Assembly: GCF_001545035.1 (NCBI RefSeq)
Contig: NZ_FCOJ02000016.1
Coordinates: 1 to 64,000, forward strand
Direction of reading: 5' to 3'
Source: Caballeronia glebae
GTDB lineage: Bacteria; Pseudomonadota; Gammaproteobacteria; Burkholderiales; Burkholderiaceae
Length of the DNA stretch: 64,000 nt
Below the pieces are notes generated by a model. It had not been told where the DNA came from, searched no databases, and worked only from the letters and a program-made list of their open reading frames with translations. Position 1 is the first letter of the stretch, and each line of letters begins with the position of its first letter. A program made the translations under genes and the position numbers. Below are positions 17,237-25,849 of this stretch, in pieces.

Positions 17237-18130
17237 ATGATTCGAATGATGCATCGCTCAAGCACTCGCGCGCGATTCGCTGCGCTTCTCACATTCGCGC
17301 TCGCCGCCGTATCGGGTATCGCGCATGCGGACGCCACGCTCGATCGCATCAAATCGCGCGGCGTGCTGGTCGTCGGCGTCGTGCTCGACGGCACCTACGG
17401 CTCGCTCGATCCCGAGACGCGCAAGCCGGTCGGCTACAACGTCGAGCTTGGCCAGAGTCTCGCGCAGCATCTCGGCGTGAAGTTCGAAGCCGTCGAAGTG
17501 ACGCCGCCGAACCGCGTGCAATTCCTTCAGCAAGGCAAGGTCGATGCGCTCATCGCCAGCATGCAGTACACGAAGGAACGCGACGAAATCCTGAGCTATG
17601 CGCCGACGCCGTTCGAGGAAATCGGCGGCTCGGCGATGGTGCGCAAAGGCGCGGGCATTCACGAGTGGGCCGACTTGCGCGGCAAGCCGGTGTGCGTGTC
17701 GCAAGGCAGCAACTATACGAAGCCGCTCATCGAGCAATACGGCGCGCAGGTCAAGGCGTTCAAGGGCATGCCTGAGGCGCTGCTCGCGCTGCGCGGCGGC
17801 GCGTGCGTCGCGTCGGTGCACGTGACGCCGGGCATTCAGGCGCGGCTGCTCAACGAATCGGGCGAATGGAAAGACTATGAATCGCCGATCAGGACGCAGC
17901 TCATTCCATCGCCATCCGTGGTGTGGGTGCGCAAGGGGCAGAGCGATACCGTCGCGGCGTTCGACGGCATCGTGAAGGACTGGCATCGCACAGGATTCCT
18001 GATCGATGAAGGCAACAAGTGGCATATGCCGCCGTCGCCGCAACTGCTCGCGTGGCATCGGCAATATTCGGGCAAGGCGGGCGCGGCGGTTCAAAGCGCC
18101 GCCGCGCAAAACAACACGAGCAAGGACTGA
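17237..18130 (+). CDS. Amino acid ABC transporter periplasmic binding protein (second paralogue)
   Basis: 297 residues from ATG 17237. Alternative starts are 17246 and 17249 (MIRMMHRS). It has a signal peptide ending near GIAHA, then DATLDRIKSRGVLVVGVV. It is a clear paralogue of the protein at 13332, sharing RVQFLQQGKVDALIA, GKPVCVSQGSNY, LALRGGACVA and the C-terminal DWHRTGFLI. Two binding proteins flank a single ATPase, so one membrane complex may take two related ligands. It lies 61 bases after the lyase and three bases before the FAD monooxygenase. Confidence 0.86.
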   Translation: MIRMMHRSSTRARFAALLTFALAAVSGIAHADATLDRIKSRGVLVVGVVLDGTYGSLDPETRKPVGYNVELGQSLAQHLGVKFEAVEVTPPNRVQFLQQGKVDALIASMQYTKERDEILSYAPTPFEEIGGSAMVRKGAGIHEWADLRGKPVCVSQGSNYTKPLIEQYGAQVKAFKGMPEALLALRGGACVASVHVTPGIQARLLNESGEWKDYESPIRTQLIPSPSVVWVRKGQSDTVAAFDGIVKDWHRTGFLIDEGNKWHMPPSPQLLAWHRQYSGKAGAAVQSAAAQNNTSKD

Positions 18131-18133
18131 CGC

Positions 18134-19588
18134 ATGGACGAATTCTTCGACGTGGATGGCGAAGCGCGCCGGGCGCTCGATCTGCTCGGGCCCGCGCCCG
18201 AAAACTGGGTGCCCGCGCGCGCGGGTATCGATCACGATGTGCTGATCGTCGGCGGAGGACAGACCGGCTGCGCGCTCGCATTCGCGCTGCGGCGCGCGGG
18301 CATCGGCCGCACGAGCGTGATCGACGCGGCGGCGGATGCGGCGGGCGCGGGCGTGTGGCTCAATCGCGCGCGGATGAATCTGTTGCGCACGCCGAAAACG
18401 CTCGTCGGTCCGGAAATCGATGTGGCGGGCGTGAGCTTTCGCGCGTGGTACGAGGCGCGTTACGGCCGCGATGCGTACCAGTCGATCGAACGCGCGCCGC
18501 GCAAGACGTGGGCCGCGTATCTCGCGTGGTATCGCGCGTTTCTCGACATTCCGGTGCGCTACGGCGTGCGTCTCGCGCGGATCGAACCGGCGGGCAATCA
18601 CTTCCGTCTGCATCTCGAAGCCGACGGCGAAACACGCGTCGAAACCGCGCGCAAGGTCGTGCTGTGCAATGGCGTCGCGGGCAACGGGCGCGCTTACGTG
18701 CCCGAAGCGCTCGCGCATCTGCCGCCCGCGTTTCTGGCGCACACGTCGCAGGCCATCGATTTCGCGGCGTTGCACGGCAAGTCCGTCGCGGTGATCGGCG
18801 CGGCGGCCTCCGCGTTCGATGCCGCCGCCACCGCGCTCGAAGCGGGCGCCGCCGATGTGCATCTGTTCGCGCGCCGCGATGTGCTCGCCGCGAAGCCGGT
18901 CTCGCGCACGCGCGGCTATCCGGGCGCGTACGACAATTATCCGGGCTTGCCCGACGCGCTGCGCTGGTCGCAAGCGCGGCGGTTTCGTCGCGAAGGCTCG
19001 ACGCCGCCGCGCGATTCGGTCGAGCGCGTGACGCGCTTCGCGAACTTCCATCTGCATCTGGGCGCGAACATCGAAGCAGCGCGCATCGAGGCGCATCGCA
19101 TCGCGCTGAACGTGCGCGGCGAAGTCTTCGCGTTCGAATTCGCGATCGCGGGCACGGGTTATCTCATCGAGCTGTTTGCGCGGCCCGAGCTTGCCGACAT
19201 CGCGCCGCACGTGCGCCTGTGGCGCGACCAGTACACGCCGCCGGCCGCCGAAGCCGATGCGGGTCTCGGCGCGCATCCGTATCTCGGCGAAGCGCTCGAA
19301 TATACGGAAAAGACGCCGGGCGCGGCGCCCTGGCTGCGCGACATCCACGTCTACAACCCTGCGGGCTTCGTCAGCGCGGGCGTGCCGGTCGGCGACGTGC
19401 CGAGCATGAGGCGCGACATTCCCGCTGTCGTGCGGCGCATCAGCCGCGATCTCTTTCACGCCGATTTCGACGCGCACGCCGCGCGTCTGAACGCCGACGT
19501 TCCCGCCGATTTCGACACGACGCTCTACGCGGCGAACGTGTGGCACGCGCAGGGACAGAATCAACCGCTCGCTCAGGACCTTTCATGA
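18134..19588 (+). CDS. FAD/NAD(P)-dependent monooxygenase-like protein
   Basis: 484-residue two-dinucleotide-domain flavoprotein. The FAD site is DVLIVGGGQTGCALAFAL (about 35-52). A second Rossmann motif VAVIGAAASAFDAAATAL lies near 220-237, and the fingerprint between them resembles flavin monooxygenases and L-ornithine hydroxylase relatives. A cysteine follows the FAD motif (Cys46). It probably hydroxylates or S-oxygenates an imported sulfur compound. The start lies three bases after the binding protein and the stop overlaps the rhodanese start (ATGA). Confidence 0.78.
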   Translation: MDEFFDVDGEARRALDLLGPAPENWVPARAGIDHDVLIVGGGQTGCALAFALRRAGIGRTSVIDAAADAAGAGVWLNRARMNLLRTPKTLVGPEIDVAGVSFRAWYEARYGRDAYQSIERAPRKTWAAYLAWYRAFLDIPVRYGVRLARIEPAGNHFRLHLEADGETRVETARKVVLCNGVAGNGRAYVPEALAHLPPAFLAHTSQAIDFAALHGKSVAVIGAAASAFDAAATALEAGAADVHLFARRDVLAAKPVSRTRGYPGAYDNYPGLPDALRWSQARRFRREGSTPPRDSVERVTRFANFHLHLGANIEAARIEAHRIALNVRGEVFAFEFAIAGTGYLIELFARPELADIAPHVRLWRDQYTPPAAEADAGLGAHPYLGEALEYTEKTPGAAPWLRDIHVYNPAGFVSAGVPVGDVPSMRRDIPAVVRRISRDLFHADFDAHAARLNADVPADFDTTLYAANVWHAQGQNQPLAQDLS

Positions 19589-21195
19589 CCGCTTCGACAC
19601 ACGACATCCGACACATTGGAATCGACACGTTGCTCGACTGGCTCGGCGACGAACGCGAGATCGCGCTCGTCGATGTGCGCGAGGAAGGGGAATTCGGCCT
19701 GAGCCATCCGCTTCACGCGATCAACGTGCCGTACAGCACGCTGGAACGCGACATCGAAACGCCGGTGCCGCGCCGCTCGACGCGCATCGTGCTGATCGAC
19801 GACGGCGTGCATCATGTCGCGCCGCGCGCTGCAGGCCGTCTCGCCGCGCTGGGTTACAGCGATGTCACCGTGCTGGAAGGCGGCGTGATTGCGTGGCGTG
19901 ACGCGGGGCAGACGCTCTTCGAAGGCGTCAACGTGCCGAGCAAGGCGTTCGCGGAATTCGTCGAGCTTGCGTATCACACGCCGCAACTCGATCCGCACGA
20001 ACTGCATGCGCGGCGCGCGGAAGATCCAGGCGTCGTCGTGCTCGACTGCCGCACCGCCGAGGAGTTCGAGCGCTTCCATGTGCCGGGCGCGATCAGCGCG
20101 CCGGGCGCGGAATTACTGCATCTCGTCGATGCGTATATCGGCGATCCGGAGCGGACCATCGTCGTGTCGTGCGCGGGACGCACGCGCGGGATCATCGGGG
20201 CGCAGGCGCTCATCAACGCGGGCATTCGCAATCCGGTGTTCGCGTTGCGCGGCGGCACGCAGGCGTGGCGGCGCGCGGGCTTCGAACTCGAATCGGGGGC
20301 GCTGCCCGCCGCGCTCGCGGATGTCCCGCCAGGCGTTGCCGCGCAGTCGCGTGCCGATTCGCTCGCCGCGCGCTTCGATGTGCGCTGGATCGATCGCGCG
20401 CACCTGCGCGAGTGGCAGCGCGATGCATCGCGCACGACGTATCTCTACGATGTCCGCACCGCCGCAGAATTCGACGCGGGCCATCTCGCGGAATCGGTGC
20501 ATGCGCCGGGCGGCCAGCTCGTGCAAACCACCGACCGCTGGATCGGCACGCGGCACGCTCGCGCGGTGCTGGTCGACGAGCATCGGACGCGCGCGATCGT
20601 CACGGCGCATTGGCTCGCGCAACTTGGCATCGACGTGTACGTGCTGCGCGATCCGTTCGATGGCGTTTCGCTCGTGCATGAGCGACGCGCCAGCGGCTTC
20701 GAAGCGCCGCGCCCGGCGCAGCAGTGGATCGATCCGATCGAGGCCGCGCAACGGCTGGAAGAGGGCGCGGCGGGCTTCGTCGCGGGAGCGAGCGCGGTAT
20801 ATCGGAAGGCGCATCCGGCGGGCGCGGAGTGGATCAACCGTGCGCGTCTCGATGCGGTTATCGACACATTGCGCGAGAAGCAGCTCGCCGTCGTATTCGG
20901 CGATGACGACCAGCTCGCGGCGCTCGTCGCGCTCGATCTACGCGAGCGCCTGCCGCATGCGCGCATCGAATGCGTGCGCGGCGGCGTCGCGGCGTGGCGC
21001 GCGGCGGGCTTGCCGGTCGATGCAACGCCGCAGCATCCCGCCGACGATGCTCGCATCGACTATCTGTTCTGGGCGCATGACCGTCACGAGGGCAACGTCG
21101 CGGCGATCACGAAGTATCTGCAATGGGAGGAACAATTGCCCGCGCAGATCGGCGATCCCGCGCGGGCAGGATATCGTCTGCGCGCGCCGTTTTGA
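19585..21195 (+). CDS. Tetra-rhodanese sulfurtransferase, paralogue 3
   Basis: 536 residues with four rhodanese-like domains. Catalytic Cys196 lies in the second-domain loop SCAGRTRG. The other three loops read IDDGVH, VDEHRT and FGDDDQ and lack cysteine. Domain 2 also has a cysteine in the strand before its loop (VVLDCRTAEEF). It ends the plus-strand operon and overlaps the FMO by four bases. The shared linker text (GVNVPSKAFAEFVE, then HTP) is the same in all three copies, which marks recent common ancestry. Confidence 0.85.
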   Translation: MTASTHDIRHIGIDTLLDWLGDEREIALVDVREEGEFGLSHPLHAINVPYSTLERDIETPVPRRSTRIVLIDDGVHHVAPRAAGRLAALGYSDVTVLEGGVIAWRDAGQTLFEGVNVPSKAFAEFVELAYHTPQLDPHELHARRAEDPGVVVLDCRTAEEFERFHVPGAISAPGAELLHLVDAYIGDPERTIVVSCAGRTRGIIGAQALINAGIRNPVFALRGGTQAWRRAGFELESGALPAALADVPPGVAAQSRADSLAARFDVRWIDRAHLREWQRDASRTTYLYDVRTAAEFDAGHLAESVHAPGGQLVQTTDRWIGTRHARAVLVDEHRTRAIVTAHWLAQLGIDVYVLRDPFDGVSLVHERRASGFEAPRPAQQWIDPIEAAQRLEEGAAGFVAGASAVYRKAHPAGAEWINRARLDAVIDTLREKQLAVVFGDDDQLAALVALDLRERLPHARIECVRGGVAAWRAAGLPVDATPQHPADDARIDYLFWAHDRHEGNVAAITKYLQWEEQLPAQIGDPARAGYRLRAPF

Positions 21196-21323
21196 GTGGG
21201 ACAAGCGGCGCGGGTATTCGTTTTCCGAATGCGAGACGCAGCTGGTCAGGTTACTTGGTAATCCGAAGCGAGTATCGACGGATACGAACCGGCGCGCCGT
21301 CTCACGGAAAGGCAAAAAAGCAC

Positions 21324-21352
21324 AAAGCCCCGCCAAAACCCGGCGAGGCTTT
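21324..21352. terminator. Intrinsic terminator between convergent operons
   Basis: aaagccccgcc (21324-21334) pairs with ggcgaggcttt (21342-21352) with one mismatch. It lies 128 bases past the rhodanese stop and just before the stop of the convergent RidA gene, so it can serve both. Confidence 0.65.
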
Positions 21353-21357
21353 CCGCA

Positions 21358-21711
21358 TCACCCCAACGCGATGACAGCGATCTCCACCATCAACGCCGGC
21401 GACGCGAGCTTCGCTTGCACCGTCGCGCGCGTGGGCGCGCAGCCTTCGGGAACCCACGCGTCCCACACTTCGTTCATGCCCGCGAAGTCGCGCCCGATAT
21501 CAGCCAGCCACACTTGCGCCGACACGAGACGCGTCTTGTCGATGCCCGCCTTCTCCAGAAAGCCATCGATCTTTTCGAGCACTTTCGCGGTTTGCAGTTT
21601 GATGTCGGGCGTCTGATCGGCGGACGTCTGACCGCCGATGAACACCAGCCCGGCCGCTTTCACGACGCGGCTCATGCGCTGATTGGTGTCGATGCGAACG
21701 ATATTGCTCAT
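21358..21711 (-). CDS. RidA/YjgF-family enamine/imine deaminase
   Basis: 117-residue RidA-family protein starting at ATG 21711 (MSNIVRIDTNQRMSRVVKAAG) with a GGA ribosome site. Family pieces seen are VFIGGQTSAD, the central VLEKIDGFLEKAG and the C-terminal PTRATVQAKLASPALMVEIAVIA, with the arginine that holds the imine carboxylate (PTRAT). RidA proteins hydrolyse reactive enamines and imines. Here it is the last gene of an operon of amine/amino acid-oxidising flavoenzymes, whose products are imines. Confidence 0.88.
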   Translation of the reverse strand: MSNIVRIDTNQRMSRVVKAAGLVFIGGQTSADQTPDIKLQTAKVLEKIDGFLEKAGIDKTRLVSAQVWLADIGRDFAGMNEVWDAWVPEGCAPTRATVQAKLASPALMVEIAVIALG

Positions 21712-21781
21712 GAAAAATTTCCTTCGAATGTGAGCCGCGCGTGTGCCTGTCAGCACGCGCGCGGCGTTGCAAAAAACGGAG

Positions 21782-22948
21782 TCAGTGCGCGACGAGCGTC
21801 GCCGCGTCCGCGTTCGATGACGAAGCGGCCGGCGCATCGAAGCGATCGACGGCGAACGCATCGAGCGGGATGGACGGCGCGCCGTCGAGCATCAGTTCGG
21901 AGACGAGCTTGCCGCAGCCCGGTCCGAGCTGAAAGCCGCTGCCGCAATAGCCGAACGAGTAGTAAAGGTTCGATGCCGTGCGGCTCGCGGAGATGACCGG
22001 CAGTTCGTCTTCGGTGAAAGCCTCGACGCCGGCCCACGCGCGGTTCACGCCCAGATTGCGCAGATGCGGGAAGAGATCGGTGACGGTCTTCGCGCTCTTC
22101 ACGAGCCGCATGAAATCGACTTCGCCATGACGATTCGCCAGGTCCGCGATGCCGATCAGCTTGCCGCCGATCACGACCGTGCCGTTATCGAACTGCTTGA
22201 ACGACAGCGGCCGGCCGGTCGCGCCGAGCGTTGCGCGGCAGAAGGGCGCCACGCGATGCGTGACCATCAGCATCAGCCCTTCGGGATGAACGGGCACCGG
22301 TTCGCCCGCCTGTTTCGACAATTCGCCGGACCACGCGCCCGACGCAATGAGCATCTTCTGCGCGCTGAACGTGCCGCGCGGCGTCTGCGCGAACCAGCGT
22401 TCGCCGCGCTGTTCGATGTGGCGTGCCGGCGTGCCTTCCAGAAAGCGCACGCCCAGGCGTTGCGCGGCCAGCCGGAAAGCCGTGGTCGTGCGATAAGGCA
22501 GCGCGTAGCCGTCGCGCTCGACCCAGATGCCGCCCGTCACATGTCTGGCGAGCGCGGGTTCGAGTTCGAGCACGGTCTCGCGATCGATCACTTTCTCATG
22601 CGTGAATCCGTGCGATTCCAGCAGCGCGACGCGCTCGCGGCAGGTTTGCAGTTCTTCTTCGGTCTCGGCAATCTTGAGTTGCCCCGACGGCACGAAGCCG
22701 CCGTCCTCGCCGATGAGTTCCGCCATGCCGTGCCAGATTTCACGCGACATCAGCGCGAGCGGAATCTCGGGCAACGGACGCCCCAAGGTACGCACGCCGC
22801 CCGCGTTGACGCCCGATGAATGTCGCGCGACGTAATCGGCTTCGAGCACGATGACCTTCGCGCCGCGCTTCGCCAGATGCAGCGCGCTGCTGGTACCGTG
22901 CAAGCCGCCGCCGACCACGATCACATCCGCTTCGATGGTCTCATTCAC
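21782..22948 (-). CDS. FAD-dependent amino acid/amine oxidase (DadA/SoxB-like)
   Basis: 388 residues from a GTG at 22948 that overlaps the stop of the upstream flavoenzyme by eight bases. The in-frame extension upstream is unlikely to be translated. The FAD motif VIVVGGGLHGTSSALHLAKRG lies at the N-terminus, followed by HSSGVNAGGVRTLGR, a region typical of sarcosine oxidase beta and D-amino acid dehydrogenase relatives, and C-terminal SFGYCGSGFQLGPGCGK. It is distinct from, but related to, the C-subunit at 24722. Substrate unknown; context suggests an N-substituted amino acid. Confidence 0.8.
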   Translation of the reverse strand: MNETIEADVIVVGGGLHGTSSALHLAKRGAKVIVLEADYVARHSSGVNAGGVRTLGRPLPEIPLALMSREIWHGMAELIGEDGGFVPSGQLKIAETEEELQTCRERVALLESHGFTHEKVIDRETVLELEPALARHVTGGIWVERDGYALPYRTTTAFRLAAQRLGVRFLEGTPARHIEQRGERWFAQTPRGTFSAQKMLIASGAWSGELSKQAGEPVPVHPEGLMLMVTHRVAPFCRATLGATGRPLSFKQFDNGTVVIGGKLIGIADLANRHGEVDFMRLVKSAKTVTDLFPHLRNLGVNRAWAGVEAFTEDELPVISASRTASNLYYSFGYCGSGFQLGPGCGKLVSELMLDGAPSIPLDAFAVDRFDAPAASSSNADAATLVAH

Positions 22949-24356
22949 CGGCGAGTTCTCCGAGCGTGAGCGGCTTGATCGGCGGGCGAATGCGGTAATA
23001 GCCGACATCGGCGGGCGACACGCGGCGCGCATCCGCGATGACTTCCGTCACCGTCAGCCCGCACATGCGCCCCTGGCACGGTCCCATGCCGCAGCGTCCG
23101 AACGACTTCGCCTGATTCGGCCCGACGCATCCCAGTTCGACGAACTTGCGCAACTCGCCCGCTGTGACTTCCTCGCATCGGCAAACGATGATGTCGTCCT
23201 TCGGAATGCGGTTCGCGTCGCGCGGACGATACAGCGTGTCGAGGAACGGACGAATGCGCATGACACCGGCGAGATCGCGGCGAAGCGCCATCGCTTCGAG
23301 ATCGCGCGTGCGGGTATCGACCGCGCCGAGTTGCGCCGCCACCGCGAGGCCCGCGAGCGCGCCCTGCAACGCCGACGCCTGCGCACCGCCGATGCCCGCG
23401 CCATCGCCCGCCATGAAGATGCCGGGCACGTCGAGTTCGCCCCAACCGTCGGTCGTCGGCGTGAAGCAAAGCTGCGCGTCGTCCCAGCGATGCCCAGCGC
23501 GCAGCGCCTGCGTGAATTGCGTATTCGGCACGACGCCCTGATGCAGCAAGATCACGTCGGCTTCGATGCGATGCGCCGTGCCTTGCGTCGTGAAGCTCAG
23601 TGCGCTCGCACGCTCCGCGCCGTCCGTGCCGATACGCGATTCCACGCGCAGGTCGTCGGCGGCATCGAACATCGGCACACCGGCTTCGCGCAGCGTGCGC
23701 ATGAGTTGCAGGCCTTTGCTTAAGTACGGCCACGCGCGCAATGCCGACAACATGTGACGCTTCGCGCGCCAGCGGTCTTCGTGACGCGTCGTATCGACGA
23801 GCGCGCGAATCGGCACGCCGGCGCGCACGTATTGCCAGCCGAGCAGATACAGAAGCGGCCCGCAGCCCGCGAGGATCGGCGGGGCAGCGGGCACTTCGCC
23901 CGCGCTTTTGAGGAGAATCTGCGCCGCGCCCGCGGTCAGCACGCCGGGCAGCGTCCAGCCGGGAATCGGGAACGGACGCTCCATCGCGCCGCTCGCGAGA
24001 ATCACGCGCCGCGCCTCGAAGCTGCCGATCTTGCCGTCGCGCAAATAGTTGATCCCGCGCTCGCGCGTGACCTGCCAGACGGTCGCATTCGTTATATGCC
24101 GCGCGCCCGATGCCGCGAACGCCTGCGCAATCGTGCCGCCGGCCGCGTAGTCGGGCCCGAGAATCTCTTTGCGGCGCGAATCGGCGCGGCCGATGCCGCG
24201 ATAAATCTGTCCGCCGACGGCATCCTGTTCGTCGATCAATACGGTTTTGAGGCCCGCACGCGCGGCGCGCGTGGCTGCGCTCATGCCCGCGGGACCCGCG
24301 CCGACGATGACGACATCGACGGCTTCGGCGGAGGAGGAAGCGAGTTCAGCGGCCAT
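22941..24356 (-). CDS. Opine-oxidase-like subunit A/B (HcnB/SoxA-like), FAD and [2Fe-2S]
   Basis: 471-residue pyridine-nucleotide-disulfide-type flavoprotein. FAD motif GAGPAG at 19-24. A C-terminal Bfd-like iron-sulfur domain has cysteines at 392, 394, 422 and 427 (CRC and CGMGPC). Such subunits occur in octopine/nopaline oxidase, D-hydroxyproline dehydrogenase and hydrogen cyanide synthase, always with a small [2Fe-2S] protein and a DadA-like oxidase, both of which are next door. The ATG at 24356 overlaps the small subunit gene by 11 bases. A second such protein is at 45438-46898. Confidence 0.85.
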   Translation of the reverse strand: MAAELASSSAEAVDVVIVGAGPAGMSAATRAARAGLKTVLIDEQDAVGGQIYRGIGRADSRRKEILGPDYAAGGTIAQAFAASGARHITNATVWQVTRERGINYLRDGKIGSFEARRVILASGAMERPFPIPGWTLPGVLTAGAAQILLKSAGEVPAAPPILAGCGPLLYLLGWQYVRAGVPIRALVDTTRHEDRWRAKRHMLSALRAWPYLSKGLQLMRTLREAGVPMFDAADDLRVESRIGTDGAERASALSFTTQGTAHRIEADVILLHQGVVPNTQFTQALRAGHRWDDAQLCFTPTTDGWGELDVPGIFMAGDGAGIGGAQASALQGALAGLAVAAQLGAVDTRTRDLEAMALRRDLAGVMRIRPFLDTLYRPRDANRIPKDDIIVCRCEEVTAGELRKFVELGCVGPNQAKSFGRCGMGPCQGRMCGLTVTEVIADARRVSPADVGYYRIRPPIKPLTLGELAGE

Positions 24357-24714
24357 GTGCGTTCTCCGGCGATGCATCGGCGGTGTCGGTGGCGCAAGCA
24401 GGCGGCAGGTCGCGCGCGCCTTCCTGCGAACGGATGCGCATGCCGGCCTGCACTTCGACCATGCAGCTCTGGCGGCTCGGTACGCCGTCGATCTCGACGA
24501 GGCATTCGAAGCACGCGCCCATCATGCAGTACGGCGCGCGCGGCGCACCTGAAACCGGCGTCGCGCGAAACCGCGACACGCCCGCCGCGAGCAGCGCCGC
24601 CGCGACCGAGCGGCCGCCTGGCACCGTCAAGGCCCGATCGTTGAAGAAAATGTCGATGCTCGCGGCGTCCGCGCCCGGCAGCGGCCTGAAAAGCGTGTGT
24701 GTCGATGAAGTCAT
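24346..24714 (-). CDS. Small [2Fe-2S] subunit of an opine-oxidase-like complex (HcnA-like)
   Basis: 122-residue ferredoxin-like protein with cysteines at 63, 68, 71 and 84 in a C-x4-C-x2-C-x12-C pattern (PYCMMGACFECLVEIDGVP). The family passes electrons between two FAD subunits in heteromeric amine oxidases. It starts eight bases after the C-subunit stop and overlaps the large subunit start by 11 bases. Confidence 0.87.
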   Translation of the reverse strand: MTSSTHTLFRPLPGADAASIDIFFNDRALTVPGGRSVAAALLAAGVSRFRATPVSGAPRAPYCMMGACFECLVEIDGVPSRQSCMVEVQAGMRIRSQEGARDLPPACATDTADASPENAHGR

Positions 24715-24721
24715 GTCGTGC

Positions 24722-25849
24722 TCAATGTGCGGGAGTCGGTTCCTGTGCGTGCTCGAAGCGGCGCGCGGAGAAGGAGGGCAGTTCGTCGGGAATCGGCGCG
24801 CCGAGAATCCACGGAGCGATGCGCATCGCGTGCGCGGCGGCCAGCGTCACACCGCTGTGGCACGTCACGACGAACGCGCCCGGATGTTTCTCCGACGCGT
24901 CATAGACCGGGAAACCGTCGGGGCTGTACACGCGCAGCGCGGCCCACATGCGCACGAGTCGCACGTGTTCGAGCATCGGAAACGCGCGCACGGCGCGGCG
25001 AGCGATGTCGGCGAGAACGGGCGTCGTCGTGAAATCGTCGAAGCCGACTTCTTCCATCGAATCGCCGAATTGCAGGCTGCCTTCGTCGGTCTGACGCACG
25101 TTGAGCGTCGGATAGTGCAGGAACGGCGCGACGCGCTCGCTCACCAGCACCTGGCCGCGATTGGGCGCCACGGGCGCGTTCAGTCCGACGAACGGCGCGA
25201 GCGTGCGATTGCCCAAACCCGCCGCGAGCACGACGCGCCCCGCGCGATACGTCCCGCGCTTGCCATGCACGACGAAGCCGTTCGCCTCGGGCACGATGCG
25301 CTCGGCGCGCTCGCCGGAGACAAGGCGCACGCCGCGCGCCTGCATCGCCGTATGAAGACCGCGCAGCAGTTTGAGCGGGTTCACGTGGCCGTCCATCGGC
25401 GTATAGCTCGCGCCGATCACCTTGGGGCCGGCTTGCGGAATGCGCTCGCGCACTTCGGCGCCGGTGAGCATCTGATACGGGTAGTCGCCCAGTTCGGCCT
25501 GAAGCGTCGACAGGCGTTTCTCGCGGTCGGCGAGTTCGGCATCGTTGAAGCAGAAGTGAAAGCCGCCGGGCTGACGCAACGCGACATCGACGCCCGATTC
25601 GTCCAGCAGCGATTGCGCGAGCTTCGGCCAGCGCGTCGCCGAGCTGCGCGACCAGCGTGCATACGGCGACAGGCCGTAGCCCTTGCCCTGAATCCACACG
25701 AGGCCGAAGTTGCCTCGCGAAGCACGGAAGCCGCCATCGTCTTCATCGAGCACGGTCACGCGCGCGCCTTCGCGGGCGAGGCCGTATGCGACGGCGGAAC
25801 CCACCAGGCCGCCGCCCAGCACGAGTACGTCGGGACTAACGGAAGTCAT
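24722..25849 (-). CDS. FAD-dependent oxidase subunit of an opine-oxidase-like complex (HcnC/OoxB-like)
   Basis: 375 residues from ATG 25849, which overlaps the permease stop (ATGA). FAD motif VLVLGGGLVGSAVAYGLAREG at 10-30, then SRGNFGLVWIQGKG, shared with the paralogue at 47181-48326. Near the C-terminus TCHSGVTLAAAHA closes the FAD site. This is the substrate-oxidising subunit in octopine oxidase-type complexes and related dehydrogenases. The importer genes directly upstream suggest uptake and oxidation of the same compound. Confidence 0.84.
   Translation of the reverse strand: MTSVSPDVLVLGGGLVGSAVAYGLAREGARVTVLDEDDGGFRASRGNFGLVWIQGKGYGLSPYARWSRSSATRWPKLAQSLLDESGVDVALRQPGGFHFCFNDAELADREKRLSTLQAELGDYPYQMLTGAEVRERIPQAGPKVIGASYTPMDGHVNPLKLLRGLHTAMQARGVRLVSGERAERIVPEANGFVVHGKRGTYRAGRVVLAAGLGNRTLAPFVGLNAPVAPNRGQVLVSERVAPFLHYPTLNVRQTDEGSLQFGDSMEEVGFDDFTTTPVLADIARRAVRAFPMLEHVRLVRMWAALRVYSPDGFPVYDASEKHPGAFVVTCHSGVTLAAAHAMRIAPWILGAPIPDELPSFSARRFEHAQEPTPAH

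Noticed and set aside
17258..19564. 768-residue minus-strand frame
   Set aside because: Antisense shadow of the binding-protein and FMO genes. It is Arg/His-rich with no domain, and the opposite strand has clear genes.
18019..21195. 1058-residue open frame spanning the FMO and rhodanese genes
   Set aside because: Only its last half, from 19585, is the rhodanese. The first half is the shadow of the FMO gene in another frame, with Arg/Ala-rich non-protein-like composition.
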